Below are positions 1 to 8,245 of a DNA stretch of 64,000 nt, in pieces. The notes beneath the pieces were generated by a model. The model saw nothing but the letters and a program-made list of their open reading frames with translations. It was not told where the DNA came from and searched no databases. Position numbers and translations under genes: made by a program. The stretch comes from Thermophilibacter provencensis. GTDB taxonomy: Bacteria; Actinomycetota; Coriobacteriia; Coriobacteriales; Atopobiaceae. Where the stretch lies: contig NZ_LT671417.1 of the NCBI RefSeq assembly GCF_900128445.1, forward strand, positions 496,001 to 560,000, read 5' to 3'. Within the stretch, counting starts at the first letter, position 1, and every line of letters starts with the position of its first letter.

Positions 1-48
1 GGCCTCGCCAGCTTCGAGGCTGACTGGAAGAAGGTCACCCAGGCCTAG
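1..48 (+). CDS. 3' end of an unidentified gene
   Basis: Only the last 15 codons and the TAG stop (46-48) lie inside the window; they read G-L-A-S-F-E-A-D-W-K-K-V-T-Q-A. The frame runs in the same direction as the transketolase genes and ends 47 bases before them, so it may belong to the same transcription unit. The fragment is too short to assign a family. Confidence 0.6.
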   Translation, partial: GLASFEADWKKVTQA

Positions 49-95
49 CGCCGCCGCGCAGGCCGTCCCCCGCAGACACCCGAGAAGGAGAACAC

Positions 96-926
96 ATGAC
101 CGATGACGAGCTCAGGAAGGTTGCCAACGAGGTCCGCAAGGGCATCGTCGTGGGCACCCACGCCGCCAAGTCGGGACACCCCGGCGGCTCGCTGTCCGCC
201 GCCGACATCCTCACCTATCTCTACTTCGAGGAGATGAACATCGACCCGAAGGACCCCGCCAAGGCGGACCGTGACAGGCTCGTCCTCTCCAAGGGCCACG
301 CGGCACCCGGGCTCTACGCCGTGCTCGCCGAGCGCGGCTACTTCCCCAAGGAGGATCTCGAGACGCTGCGCCACATTGGCAGCCACCTGCAGGGTCATCC
401 CAACATGAACGACACCCCGGGCGTGGACATGTCGACCGGCAGCCTCGGACAGGGAGTCTCGGCCGCCGTGGGCATGGCGCTTGCGTCCAAGGTCTGGAAC
501 GACGGCTACCGCGTCTTCGCCATTCTCGGCGACGGAGAGATCGAGGAGGGCCAGGTCTGGGAGGCCGCGATGTTCGCTGGCAACCACCAGCTGGACAACC
601 TCTGCCTGGTCGTGGACCACAACGGCCTGCAGATCGACGGCACCATCGAGGAGGTCAACTCCGCGATGCCCATCGCCGACAAGTTCCGCGCCTTCAAGTT
701 CCACGTGATCGAGCTTGCCGACGGCAACGACATGGGTCAGATCCGCGCCGCCTTCTCCGCTGCGCGCGAGGTCACCGGACAGCCTGTGTGCATCGTCGCG
801 GAGACGGTCAAGGGCAAGGGGGTCTCCTTCATGGAGAACGAGGTCGACTGGCATGGCAAGGGACCGAACGACGGTCAGTACGAGCAGGCCCTCGCCGAGC
901 TCGAGGCCGCTGGGAAGGAGCTCTAG
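96..926 (+). CDS. Transketolase, N-terminal (TPP-binding) subunit
   Basis: This is the first half of a two-chain transketolase, which moves two-carbon ketol units between sugar phosphates in the non-oxidative pentose phosphate pathway. The 276-residue protein carries the N-terminal GHP region (about 28-30), the SKGH segment (65-68) and the thiamine-diphosphate motif that starts at GDG (145-147) and ends near N176. A single-chain enzyme is about 650 residues; here the second half is the next gene. The ATG has an AAGGAG site about six bases upstream. The split is a known, stable arrangement and not a frameshift, because both halves have their own start and ribosome site. It probably forms an operon with the next gene and rpiB. 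Confidence 0.95.
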   Translation: MTDDELRKVANEVRKGIVVGTHAAKSGHPGGSLSAADILTYLYFEEMNIDPKDPAKADRDRLVLSKGHAAPGLYAVLAERGYFPKEDLETLRHIGSHLQGHPNMNDTPGVDMSTGSLGQGVSAAVGMALASKVWNDGYRVFAILGDGEIEEGQVWEAAMFAGNHQLDNLCLVVDHNGLQIDGTIEEVNSAMPIADKFRAFKFHVIELADGNDMGQIRAAFSAAREVTGQPVCIVAETVKGKGVSFMENEVDWHGKGPNDGQYEQALAELEAAGKEL

Positions 927-927
927 G

Positions 928-1872
928 ATGGCTGACGTGAAGAAGGTTGCTACGCGCGTGAGCTACGGCGAGACGCTCGTCGAGCTGGGTGCCGAGCACG
1001 ACGACTTCGTGGTGCTCGATGCCGACCTCGCCGCCTCCACCCAGACCGGCAAGTTCAAGGCGGCCTATCCGGACCGCTTCTTTGACGTGGGCATTGCCGA
1101 GCAGAACCTCATGAGCCTCGCCGCCGGCATCGCCACGACCGGTCGCACGGCCTTCGTGAGCAGCTTCGCCATGTTCGCTGCCGGCCGCGCCTGGGAGCAG
1201 GTGCGCAACTCAATTGGCTATCCGCACCTCAACGTGAAGGTCTGCGCGTCCCACGCCGGGCTTTCCGTGGGCGAGGACGGCGCGACCCACCAGTGCTGCG
1301 AGGACATCGCGCTCATGCGCGCCATCCCCGGCATGACGGTCGTCGTCCCCGCGGACGACGTAGAGGCGCGTGCGGCCACCCGCGCGGCATACGAGCACAA
1401 GGGGCCGATGTACCTGCGCCTCGCCCGCCTGGCGACCCCCGTCATCAATGATCGCGATACCTACGAGTTCGAGCTCGGGAAGGGCATCGTCCTGCGCGAG
1501 GGAACCGACGTCACGATCGTGGCCTGCGGACTCATGGTTGGCGAGGCGCTCTCCGCCGCTGAGGAGCTCGCCTCCCGCGGCGTTTCCGCCGAGGTGATCA
1601 ACATCCACACGATCAAGCCGATTGACTCGGAGCTCCTGCTCGCGAGCGCCGCCAAGACCGGACGGGTAGTCACCGCCGAGGAGCACTCCGTCATCGGCGG
1701 CCTGGGCGACGCCGTGCTCGCCGCCCTGGCCGAGCACCCCGTCCCGCTGCGCAAGCTCGGCGTGAACGACGTCTTCGGCGAGTCCGGCCCCGCTCTCGAC
1801 CTGCTGCACAAGTACCATCTCGACGCCGCGGGCATCGTCTCTGCCGTCGACGGCCTCCTCGCCCAAGAGTAG
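928..1872 (+). CDS. Transketolase, C-terminal (pyrimidine/C) subunit
   Basis: The 314-residue partner of the preceding gene holds the transketolase pyrimidine-binding domain (about 1-170, with D-A-D-L-A-A-S-T, then GIAEQN near 55 whose Glu activates thiamine diphosphate) and the C-terminal domain. The ATG at 928 begins one base after the upstream stop, and its ribosome site (GGGAAGGAG) lies within the upstream gene's last codons, so the two are translationally coupled. A longer in-frame extension to 715 lies entirely inside the upstream gene and is rejected. The resemblance to 1-deoxyxylulose-5-phosphate synthase halves is general to the family; pairing with the N-half supports transketolase. 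Confidence 0.95.
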   Translation: MADVKKVATRVSYGETLVELGAEHDDFVVLDADLAASTQTGKFKAAYPDRFFDVGIAEQNLMSLAAGIATTGRTAFVSSFAMFAAGRAWEQVRNSIGYPHLNVKVCASHAGLSVGEDGATHQCCEDIALMRAIPGMTVVVPADDVEARAATRAAYEHKGPMYLRLARLATPVINDRDTYEFELGKGIVLREGTDVTIVACGLMVGEALSAAEELASRGVSAEVINIHTIKPIDSELLLASAAKTGRVVTAEEHSVIGGLGDAVLAALAEHPVPLRKLGVNDVFGESGPALDLLHKYHLDAAGIVSAVDGLLAQE

Positions 1873-1904
1873 CCCCTCTTCATCTGTCTGATAGGGAGAA
1901 GAAC

Positions 1905-2372
1905 ATGAAGCTCGCCATTGGCAACGATCACTCTGCGCTTTCCATCAAGGCCGAGGTAGTCGAGCATCTGAACGAGCGCGGTGACGTGGAGCTCGTCGAC
2001 GTGGGCACCAACTCATCCGAGAGCTTCGACTACGCCATCAGCGGCTATCGCGTGGCGCGCCTCGTCGCGGACGGAGAGGTCGATGGGGGCATCCTCATCT
2101 GCGGCACGGGCGTCGGCATCAGCCTCGCCGCCAACAAGGTGCACGGCATCCGCGCCTGCGTCTGCTCGGAGCCGTACTCCGCCGAGCTCTCCAAGCGGCA
2201 CAACGACAGCAACATCATCTGCTTTGGCGCTCGCGTCGTTGGCCCCGAGGTGGCCAAGCAGATCGTCGACGCCTGGCTGGGCGCTGAATTCGAGGGCGGC
2301 CGCCATGCCCGTCGCGTCGCTCAGATTATGGAGATCGAGGAGACCCAGAGCCTCTCCGCCGCCGAGGAGTAA
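1905..2372 (+). CDS. rpiB: Ribose-5-phosphate isomerase B (RpiB/LacAB family)
   Basis: A 155-residue RpiB/LacA/LacB-type isomerase that interconverts ribose 5-phosphate and ribulose 5-phosphate. It has the family start GNDHSA (6-11), the catalytic cysteine in ILICGTGVG (C66), and the conserved H-N-D-S-N-I-I-C-F-G-A-R segment around 99-110. The ATG follows a GGGAGAAG ribosome site, 32 bases after the transketolase stop, so it is likely the third gene of a pentose-phosphate operon. Some members act on allose or galactose 6-phosphates; the transketolase neighbours favour the pentose role. Confidence 0.9.
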   Translation: MKLAIGNDHSALSIKAEVVEHLNERGDVELVDVGTNSSESFDYAISGYRVARLVADGEVDGGILICGTGVGISLAANKVHGIRACVCSEPYSAELSKRHNDSNIICFGARVVGPEVAKQIVDAWLGAEFEGGRHARRVAQIMEIEETQSLSAAEE

Positions 2373-2376
2373 AAGG

Positions 2377-2463
2377 TCTGACAGAGGTTGACAAAGGTGA
2401 CAGGGTCAACTGTCATGATTTTCATGACAGTTGACCCTGTCACCTTTGTCAACCTCTGTCAGA
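2377..2463. repeat. 42-bp perfect inverted repeat with a 3-base loop (TGACA-family palindrome)
   Basis: Bases 2377-2418 are the exact reverse complement of 2422-2463, leaving a TTT loop. The element fills the gap between the convergent rpiB and tetR genes and touches the tetR stop. Each arm contains TGACAAAGG followed by TGACAGGGTCAACTGTCA. A terminator function in both directions is plausible, but the stem is far longer than a normal terminator and related sequences occur at 4982-5048, 55537-55563 and 59515-59541. Confidence 0.95.
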
Positions 2464-3003
2464 TCAGAGCCGTGCCATGGCCTCGGCAGCCTCGGCGATG
2501 GCGTCGATGACAATCTGGCGGTCCTTCTCGGTAACCCCGCGCGCGTAGCGCATGTAGGTGGCGTGACTCCCATACACCTGATAGGTGAGCAGCACGTTAA
2601 AGCGAAGATCGTCCGCGAGCTGGGGGTTCTCTGCCAGGACGCGCCCACGCAGCTCGCGCTCGACGCTCTCCACGAGGGCATGCTCCTCCCCGCGCGAGAA
2701 GAGCGTGTCAACCTCGTCCCCATGCACGATGAACGTCGAGAAGAGCTCGCTCGCAAAGCGGCGTGGGTCTGAAAGGAGTGCGCCCGGCACCTTCAGCTCG
2801 TCGATCACCCGGCGCACGAGCTCCTCCTGCAGCTCGGCCGAGAGATCGATTATGCTGTGGTAGTGCAGGTAGAACGTGGCCTTGCTGACCTCCGCGCGCT
2901 CGCAGAGCTCCCGGACCGTGATGCGCGCAAGCGGACGATCCCTCCTCAGGCCGAGAAACGCCGCGCGCAGAGACCTCAGGGTCTTTCTCGTTCTTAGGTC
3001 CAT
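2464..3003 (-). CDS. TetR/AcrR-family transcriptional regulator
   Basis: A 179-residue TetR-type repressor. The N-terminal helix-turn-helix spans about residues 10-57 (I-T-V-R-E-L-C-E-R-A-E-V-S-K-A-T-F-Y-L-H followed by Y-H-S); the remaining helices form the variable ligand or dimer domain. It diverges from glgB across a 145-base gap that holds two matching 14-base dyads, which makes autoregulation and control of glgB the simplest reading. The ligand cannot be told from sequence. The stop overlaps the base next to the long inverted repeat downstream. Confidence 0.88.
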   Translation of the reverse strand: MDLRTRKTLRSLRAAFLGLRRDRPLARITVRELCERAEVSKATFYLHYHSIIDLSAELQEELVRRVIDELKVPGALLSDPRRFASELFSTFIVHGDEVDTLFSRGEEHALVESVERELRGRVLAENPQLADDLRFNVLLTYQVYGSHATYMRYARGVTEKDRQIVIDAIAEAAEAMARL

Positions 3004-3025
3004 TCCTTGTCTCCTTGTCAGAACT

Positions 3026-3108
3026 GTCCAGTAATGGACGAAGGCCGAGAGCCGTAGATGGTCGTTTCAGGAACCTCTGGGTATATTGATACTAGTCAAA
3101 TAATAGAC
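3026..3108. promoter_or_regulatory. Two similar 14-base dyads between tetR and glgB (candidate operators)
   Basis: GTCCAGTAATGGAC (3026-3039) is a perfect dyad with a four-base centre, and GTCAAATAATAGAC (3095-3108) follows the same pattern, GTCnAnTAATnGAC. They start 69 bases apart, one close to each divergent gene, which is what a shared TetR operator pair would look like. A TATATT run at 3082-3087 may be a -10 box. Binding is inferred from position and symmetry only. Confidence 0.55.
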
Positions 3109-3148
3109 GGTAGTTTAGAAAAGCTTGCTGCCGGGGCTGGGGGCGGTC

Positions 3149-4969
3149 ATGAGCACGTGGGAGAGCGTTGACCTGAGGGCCTTCTACGATGGGCGGGAGT
3201 TCGAGGCATGGCGCTGGATGGGCTCGAGGCTTGCGGGCGACGGTGCTGACTTCCGCGTGCTCGCGCCGGCGGCCTCGGGAGCGAGCGTCCTTCTCGGCAC
3301 GCCCGACGGCGAGACGCGCGAGGTGCCCATGACGCGCTGCCTCAACGGCGCATTCCTGGAGGCGCACGTCCCCGGCGCGCGCGAGGGGGACCGCTACGAG
3401 TACCGCATCTACCTGCGCGACGGGGGCTTTCAGGACCACTGCGACCCCTATGGTCAGGAGATGGAGCTGCGGCCCGCACACCGCTCCGTGGCGTGCGACC
3501 TCGGCCACTACGAGTTTTCCGATGACGCATGGATGGCCTCCCGCACGGCCTGCCAGGACCGGCCGCTCAGCATCTACGAGCTCCATGCCGGGTCGTGGCG
3601 AAAGCCGGGGCCGGACCCGGACGCGTGGTACACCTACGACGAGCTCGCCGACCTGCTCATCCCGTACGTGAACGAGCTCGGCTGCACGCATGTGGAGTTT
3701 CTCCCGCTCGCCGAGCATCCCTTCGACGGCTCCTGGGGCTATCAGGGCTGCGCCCCCTTCTCGGCGACCAGCCGCTACGGCGCGCCCGAGCAGCTCATGG
3801 GCCTGGTTGACCGCCTCCACCAGGCAGGGGTTGGGGCGATATTGGACGTCGTTCCCGTTCACTTTGCTATCGATGCCTGGGGCCTCGCCAACTTTGACGG
3901 CACCCCGCTCTACGAGTATCCCAACGATGCCGTGGGCGTCTCTGAATGGGGAAGCCACAACTTCATGCACTCGCGTGGCGAGGTGAGGAGCCTGCTCGCC
4001 TCTGCGGCTGACTTCTGGCTGGGCGCCTACCACTTTGACGGCCTGCGCCTAGATGCCGTGAGCCGCATCGTCTACTGGCAGGGCGATGAGAGGCGCGGCG
4101 TCAACGGCATGGGCGCCGACTTCCTGCGCGAGCTCTGCGATGGCCTGCACGCCCGCCACCCCGGCTGCATGCTCATCGCCGAGGACTCGAGCGGCTTTCC
4201 TGGCGTCACGCGGCCCACGGCAGAGGGCGGTCTGGGGTTTGACTACAAGTGGGACCTCGGCTGGATGCACGACACCCTCTCGTACTTCCAGGCGTCCCCG
4301 GAGGAGCGCCGGCACGCCGAGGGCCGCCTCACGTTCTCGATGATGTACTTCCCCAACGAGCGCTATCTGCTGCCTCTGAGCCACGACGAGGTGGTGCACG
4401 GCAAGGCCACGATTGCCCAGAAGATGAACGGCGGCTACGACGGCAAGTTTCCGCAGGCCCGGGCGCTCTATCTCTACATGGTGGCGCATCCGGGAAAGAC
4501 GCTCGACTTCATGGGCAACGAGTTTGCCCAGCTCCGCGAGTGGGACGAGAAGCGCGAGCAGGACTGGTGCCTTCTGGAGTATCCCCTGCACGATGCCTTC
4601 CTGCGCTTCCGCCGCGAACTCGGAGCGGCATATCGCGCGCACTCCGCGCTCTGGGAGCGCGACTACCGCGCAGACGGCTTTGCGTGGCTCGACTGCGAGC
4701 AGCTGGCCCCGTGCTGCACCGCCATCCTGCGCAGGAGCGAGGGAGAGCGGGTCGCCGCCCTCTTCAACCTCGACTCGGCCGAGCACGAGTACGCGGTTCC
4801 GCTGCCTGAAGATGATAAGGGCGCGGTCGGAGTGACGGTCCTTCTCGACACTGACTGGCAGCGCTACGGGGGCTCCACGCCGGATGGGGAGACCGTCTGC
4901 CACATTGGGGACGGCGTGCTCGTGGTCAGGCTGGCCCCGCTCTCGGGCGTGTTGGCGCTCCTGGCATAG
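3149..4969 (+). CDS. glgB: 1,4-alpha-glucan branching enzyme (GH13)
   Basis: A 606-residue glycogen branching enzyme that makes alpha-1,6 branches. An N-terminal carbohydrate-binding region (about 30-125) precedes the GH13 barrel. The catalytic aspartate lies in DGLRLDA (D302), the acid/base glutamate in IAEDSSG (E345), and the conserved His-Asp pair in LSHDEVVHGK (H412, D413). It lacks the extra N1 module of longer GlgB proteins. The ATG at 3149 gives the best start; an in-frame TTG at 3125 would add eight residues. No other glycogen gene is adjacent. The divergent TetR gene is its probable regulator. Confidence 0.9.
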   Translation: MSTWESVDLRAFYDGREFEAWRWMGSRLAGDGADFRVLAPAASGASVLLGTPDGETREVPMTRCLNGAFLEAHVPGAREGDRYEYRIYLRDGGFQDHCDPYGQEMELRPAHRSVACDLGHYEFSDDAWMASRTACQDRPLSIYELHAGSWRKPGPDPDAWYTYDELADLLIPYVNELGCTHVEFLPLAEHPFDGSWGYQGCAPFSATSRYGAPEQLMGLVDRLHQAGVGAILDVVPVHFAIDAWGLANFDGTPLYEYPNDAVGVSEWGSHNFMHSRGEVRSLLASAADFWLGAYHFDGLRLDAVSRIVYWQGDERRGVNGMGADFLRELCDGLHARHPGCMLIAEDSSGFPGVTRPTAEGGLGFDYKWDLGWMHDTLSYFQASPEERRHAEGRLTFSMMYFPNERYLLPLSHDEVVHGKATIAQKMNGGYDGKFPQARALYLYMVAHPGKTLDFMGNEFAQLREWDEKREQDWCLLEYPLHDAFLRFRRELGAAYRAHSALWERDYRADGFAWLDCEQLAPCCTAILRRSEGERVAALFNLDSAEHEYAVPLPEDDKGAVGVTVLLDTDWQRYGGSTPDGETVCHIGDGVLVVRLAPLSGVLALLA

Positions 4970-4981
4970 GCGTTTGATTTG

Positions 4982-5048
4982 CTGACAGGGGTGACGGGGT
5001 CAACCGTCATGAATCATTCATGACGGTTGACCCCGTCACCCCTGTCAG
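4982..5048. repeat. 33-bp perfect inverted repeat, variant of the TGACA palindrome
   Basis: Bases 4982-5014 and 5016-5048 are perfect reverse complements around one base. The arms read like those at 2377-2463 but with several substitutions (for example GTGACGGGGTCAACCGTCA instead of GTGACAGGGTCAACTGTCA), each matched in the other arm. A further outer pair, ATTTGCTGAC at 4977-4986 and its complement at 5056-5065, partly overlaps it. The element follows the glgB stop and may end transcription. Confidence 0.93.
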
Positions 5049-5192
5049 TCACCCCGTCAGCAAATGTTTCAAAAATGAGTCACTTCTCGCCGAGGGGATG
5101 GTCGGACCCCGTTCAAGTCCTATAGTCAGCCTCGTCAGACAGCCGCGGACCAATAGCCCGCGCCCGCTCAACTACTGAGGAGGCCAACGTTG

Positions 5193-5270
5193 ATGAACGT
5201 TCACAGCGCGCACGTGCCCGCTGCCGCCCTCCTCGCCACCCGACGCCAGAACCGACGAATCACGCCCTAG
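5193..5270 (+). CDS. Arginine-codon leader peptide upstream of argG
   Basis: A 25-codon frame with its own strong ribosome site (GAGGAGG, 5177-5183) starts at ATG 5193 and ends at TAG 5270, 115 bases before argG. Residues 16-22 read T-R-R-Q-N-R-R, with arginine codons CGA, CGC, CGA, CGA; CGA looks rare in the surrounding genes, which use mostly CGC. Clustered codons for the end product of the downstream pathway are the hallmark of a translated attenuator leader. A TATAGT at 5121-5126 is a possible -10 box. Expression has to be inferred; the peptide has no other apparent function. Confidence 0.72.
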   Translation: MNVHSAHVPAAALLATRRQNRRITP

Positions 5271-5340
5271 ATGTCGCGTGTCGCTCCCGCATGCCGGTTC
5301 TTATCGCCAGACCATGCCCAGCGCCCCGCGACGTCGGGGC
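5270..5340 (+). promoter_or_regulatory. Candidate attenuator between leader peptide and argG
   Basis: A GC hairpin pairs GCCCCG (5323-5328) with CGGGGC (5335-5340). The segment GATGTCGCG (5270-5278), starting at the leader stop codon, can instead pair with CGCGACGTC (5327-5335), which contains the loop and parts of both stem arms. The two structures exclude each other, and a ribosome stalled at the leader's Arg codons would lie just upstream of the first segment. The hairpin is not followed by a clean T run, so transcriptional or translational control cannot be decided here. Confidence 0.5.
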
Positions 5341-5385
5341 ATTGTTATGAAGACGTAGTTCACCCAGGACGAAAGGGAAACCATC

Positions 5386-6615
<1,230 letters not shown>

Positions 6616-6621
6616 TCTGCT

Positions 6622-6642
6622 AATTGGGGACAGTCCCCAATT
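6622..6642. repeat. 21-base palindrome of the GGGGACAGTCCCC family
   Basis: AATTGGGGAC and its exact complement flank a single central A. The identical palindrome with the complementary central T recurs at 60395-60415, inside a coding sequence. It sits seven bases past the argG stop and just before the argG terminator. Confidence 0.9.
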
Positions 6643-6648
6643 TACATA

Positions 6649-6683
6649 CGGCCGGCCGGGGGCATCCCGACCGGCCGTTCTTT
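6649..6683 (+). terminator. argG terminator
   Basis: CGGCCGG (6649-6655) pairs with CCGGCCG (6671-6677), with inner GGG/CCC pairing, followed by TTCTTTGT. It is placed 34 bases after argG. Confidence 0.7.
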
Positions 6684-6792
6684 GTGCGGCAAAACCAAAG
6701 ACAACGTTAACCGCGCCTCAAGCTACGGTTAATCTTGGCCTGTGACCATGGTTTCAGGATGAGATTGGCCGGCAACGAGAGGGGCGGTCGCC

Positions 6793-7557
6793 ATGGAGAG
6801 AATAGAACTGGTCGAGCTCGTGCGCGAGAAGGCCGACGTCGGGTACACGGACGCCAAGGAGGCGCTCGATGCCTGCGGGGATGACCTTCTTGACGCGCTG
6901 GTCTGGCTTGAGGCGCAGGGTCGCTCCCAGACGAGGACCGCGCATGTCACCACGGCCGCCCCGTCGGAGGGCATCTCCGGCGAGATGTACGCCGCTCAAG
7001 CTGGTTATGCACGCTCGTCCCAGTCAGGGCTGCGCGTGCTGACGCGCTGGCTGGGTTCCGTGCGTGACGCGATTGTCCGGGCGATCCGGCGCGGCATGGA
7101 AACCAAGGTTGTCTCACGCCGCGGGGGAGATCGGCCCCTGACGCTGCCGCTGCTGGGTACCGTGCTGGGAACGGCGGCGTGGCTGATGCTCGTGCCCCAG
7201 GCGCTGCAGGGCTACTACCATGTCTGGGGAAACCTCACTCCGCTCATTCTGGCGTTTCCCGTCGCGTGGTTCTTCTACCTTGTCTTTGCCTGTCGCATAG
7301 AGCGGCCTGATGCAGAGTCCTCTCCGGTTTCTCGGGCTGTTCCGTCCGCCTCGGCGCCCGCTGTCCCGCCGCGGCCGATGACCACGCCGGCCCCTCCCGC
7401 CGCGCCCGCGACTCCCGCCGCGCCCGCGGAAGATGGCCCCTCAGAAGAGGGCGCGTCACGCGCGGCCGACGAGCCGGAAGTCGACATGGAGGGCGCCGAG
7501 CGTTCAGACCCCGACGACGTTGCAGGCCCCGCCGACGAGGACTCCGACCATGACTAG
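6793..7557 (+). CDS. Membrane protein with N-terminal UBA/TS-N-like (DUF4342-like) domain
   Basis: A 254-residue protein. Residues 3-45 (E-L-V-R-E-K-A-D-V-G-Y-T-D-A-K-E-A-L-D-A, then D-D-L-L-D-A-L-V-W-L) match the small helical UBA/EF-Ts N-terminal fold found in DUF4342 proteins. Two hydrophobic segments follow at about 113-135 and 148-168, then a Pro/Ala-rich and acidic cytoplasmic tail. It overlaps the start of the response-regulator gene by eight bases, so it is coexpressed with that two-component system and may be an accessory component. The exact role is unknown. Confidence 0.75.
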   Translation: MERIELVELVREKADVGYTDAKEALDACGDDLLDALVWLEAQGRSQTRTAHVTTAAPSEGISGEMYAAQAGYARSSQSGLRVLTRWLGSVRDAIVRAIRRGMETKVVSRRGGDRPLTLPLLGTVLGTAAWLMLVPQALQGYYHVWGNLTPLILAFPVAWFFYLVFACRIERPDAESSPVSRAVPSASAPAVPPRPMTTPAPPAAPATPAAPAEDGPSEEGASRAADEPEVDMEGAERSDPDDVAGPADEDSDHD

Positions 7558-8245
7558 AATCCTGCTCGTCGAGGACGAGGAGAAGCTCGCTCGCTTCGTC
7601 GAACTCGAGCTCGCCCACGAGGGCTACGAGGTCGAGCGAGTTGCGGACGGGCGCGCTGGCGTGGAGCGTGCGCTCGGCGATGACTTCGACCTCGTTCTTC
7701 TCGACATCCTGCTTCCCAAGCTCAGCGGCATGGAAGTGCTGCGCCGCGTCCGGCGCGAGAAGAACGTGCCAATCATCATGCTCACGGCCCGAGACGCCGT
7801 TATGGACAAGGTGGCCGGGCTCGACGCCGGGGCGGACGACTACGTTACCAAGCCGTTTGCAATCGAGGAGCTGCTCGCCCGCGTACGCGTGGCGCTCAAG
7901 CGCCATGCGGCCTCCTCTCCCGCGGCGTCTGGAGATCCCGCCCCGCGCCCGCTCGCTGCCTGCGGCGTGACGCTCGATGCTGAGCGTCACGAGGTGACGG
8001 CCCTCGGCGAGCCCGTTGAGCTGACGGCCCGCGAGTTCGAGGTGCTTCACTCCCTCATGGAGCACGTCGGTCGCGTCCTCACGCGCGAGCAGCTCGCGCG
8101 CGAGGCCCTGGGCTATGACTACGTGGGCGAGACCAATGTGGTCGACGTGCACATCGCCCATCTGCGAGCAAAGCTCGACGATCGCTTTGGGATAAAGCTC
8201 ATCACTACCGTTCGAGGGGTGGGCTATGTCGTCAGAGAATCCTGA
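7550..8245 (+). CDS. OmpR/PhoB-family response regulator
   Basis: A 231-residue DNA-binding regulator. The receiver domain (1-118) has the acidic pair in VEDE, phospho-acceptor D52 in L-V-L-L-D-I-L-L-P, the T of LTAR near 80 and K of VTKP near 102. A linker rich in Ala/Ser/Pro joins it to a winged-helix output domain (about 135-228, ending V-R-G-V-G-Y-V-V). The ATG at 7550 overlaps the upstream membrane gene and the downstream kinase gene overlaps its end, so the three genes are translationally linked. Confidence 0.93.
   Translation: MTRILLVEDEEKLARFVELELAHEGYEVERVADGRAGVERALGDDFDLVLLDILLPKLSGMEVLRRVRREKNVPIIMLTARDAVMDKVAGLDAGADDYVTKPFAIEELLARVRVALKRHAASSPAASGDPAPRPLAACGVTLDAERHEVTALGEPVELTAREFEVLHSLMEHVGRVLTREQLAREALGYDYVGETNVVDVHIAHLRAKLDDRFGIKLITTVRGVGYVVRES

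Noticed and set aside
96-1872. Transketolase split as a frameshift
   Set aside because: Each half has its own start and ribosome site and the two-gene form is a known arrangement, so no damage is implied.
5271-5385. A metabolite-binding riboswitch before argG
   Set aside because: The upstream arginine-codon leader with its own ribosome site gives a more specific explanation, and no known riboswitch pattern was recognised.
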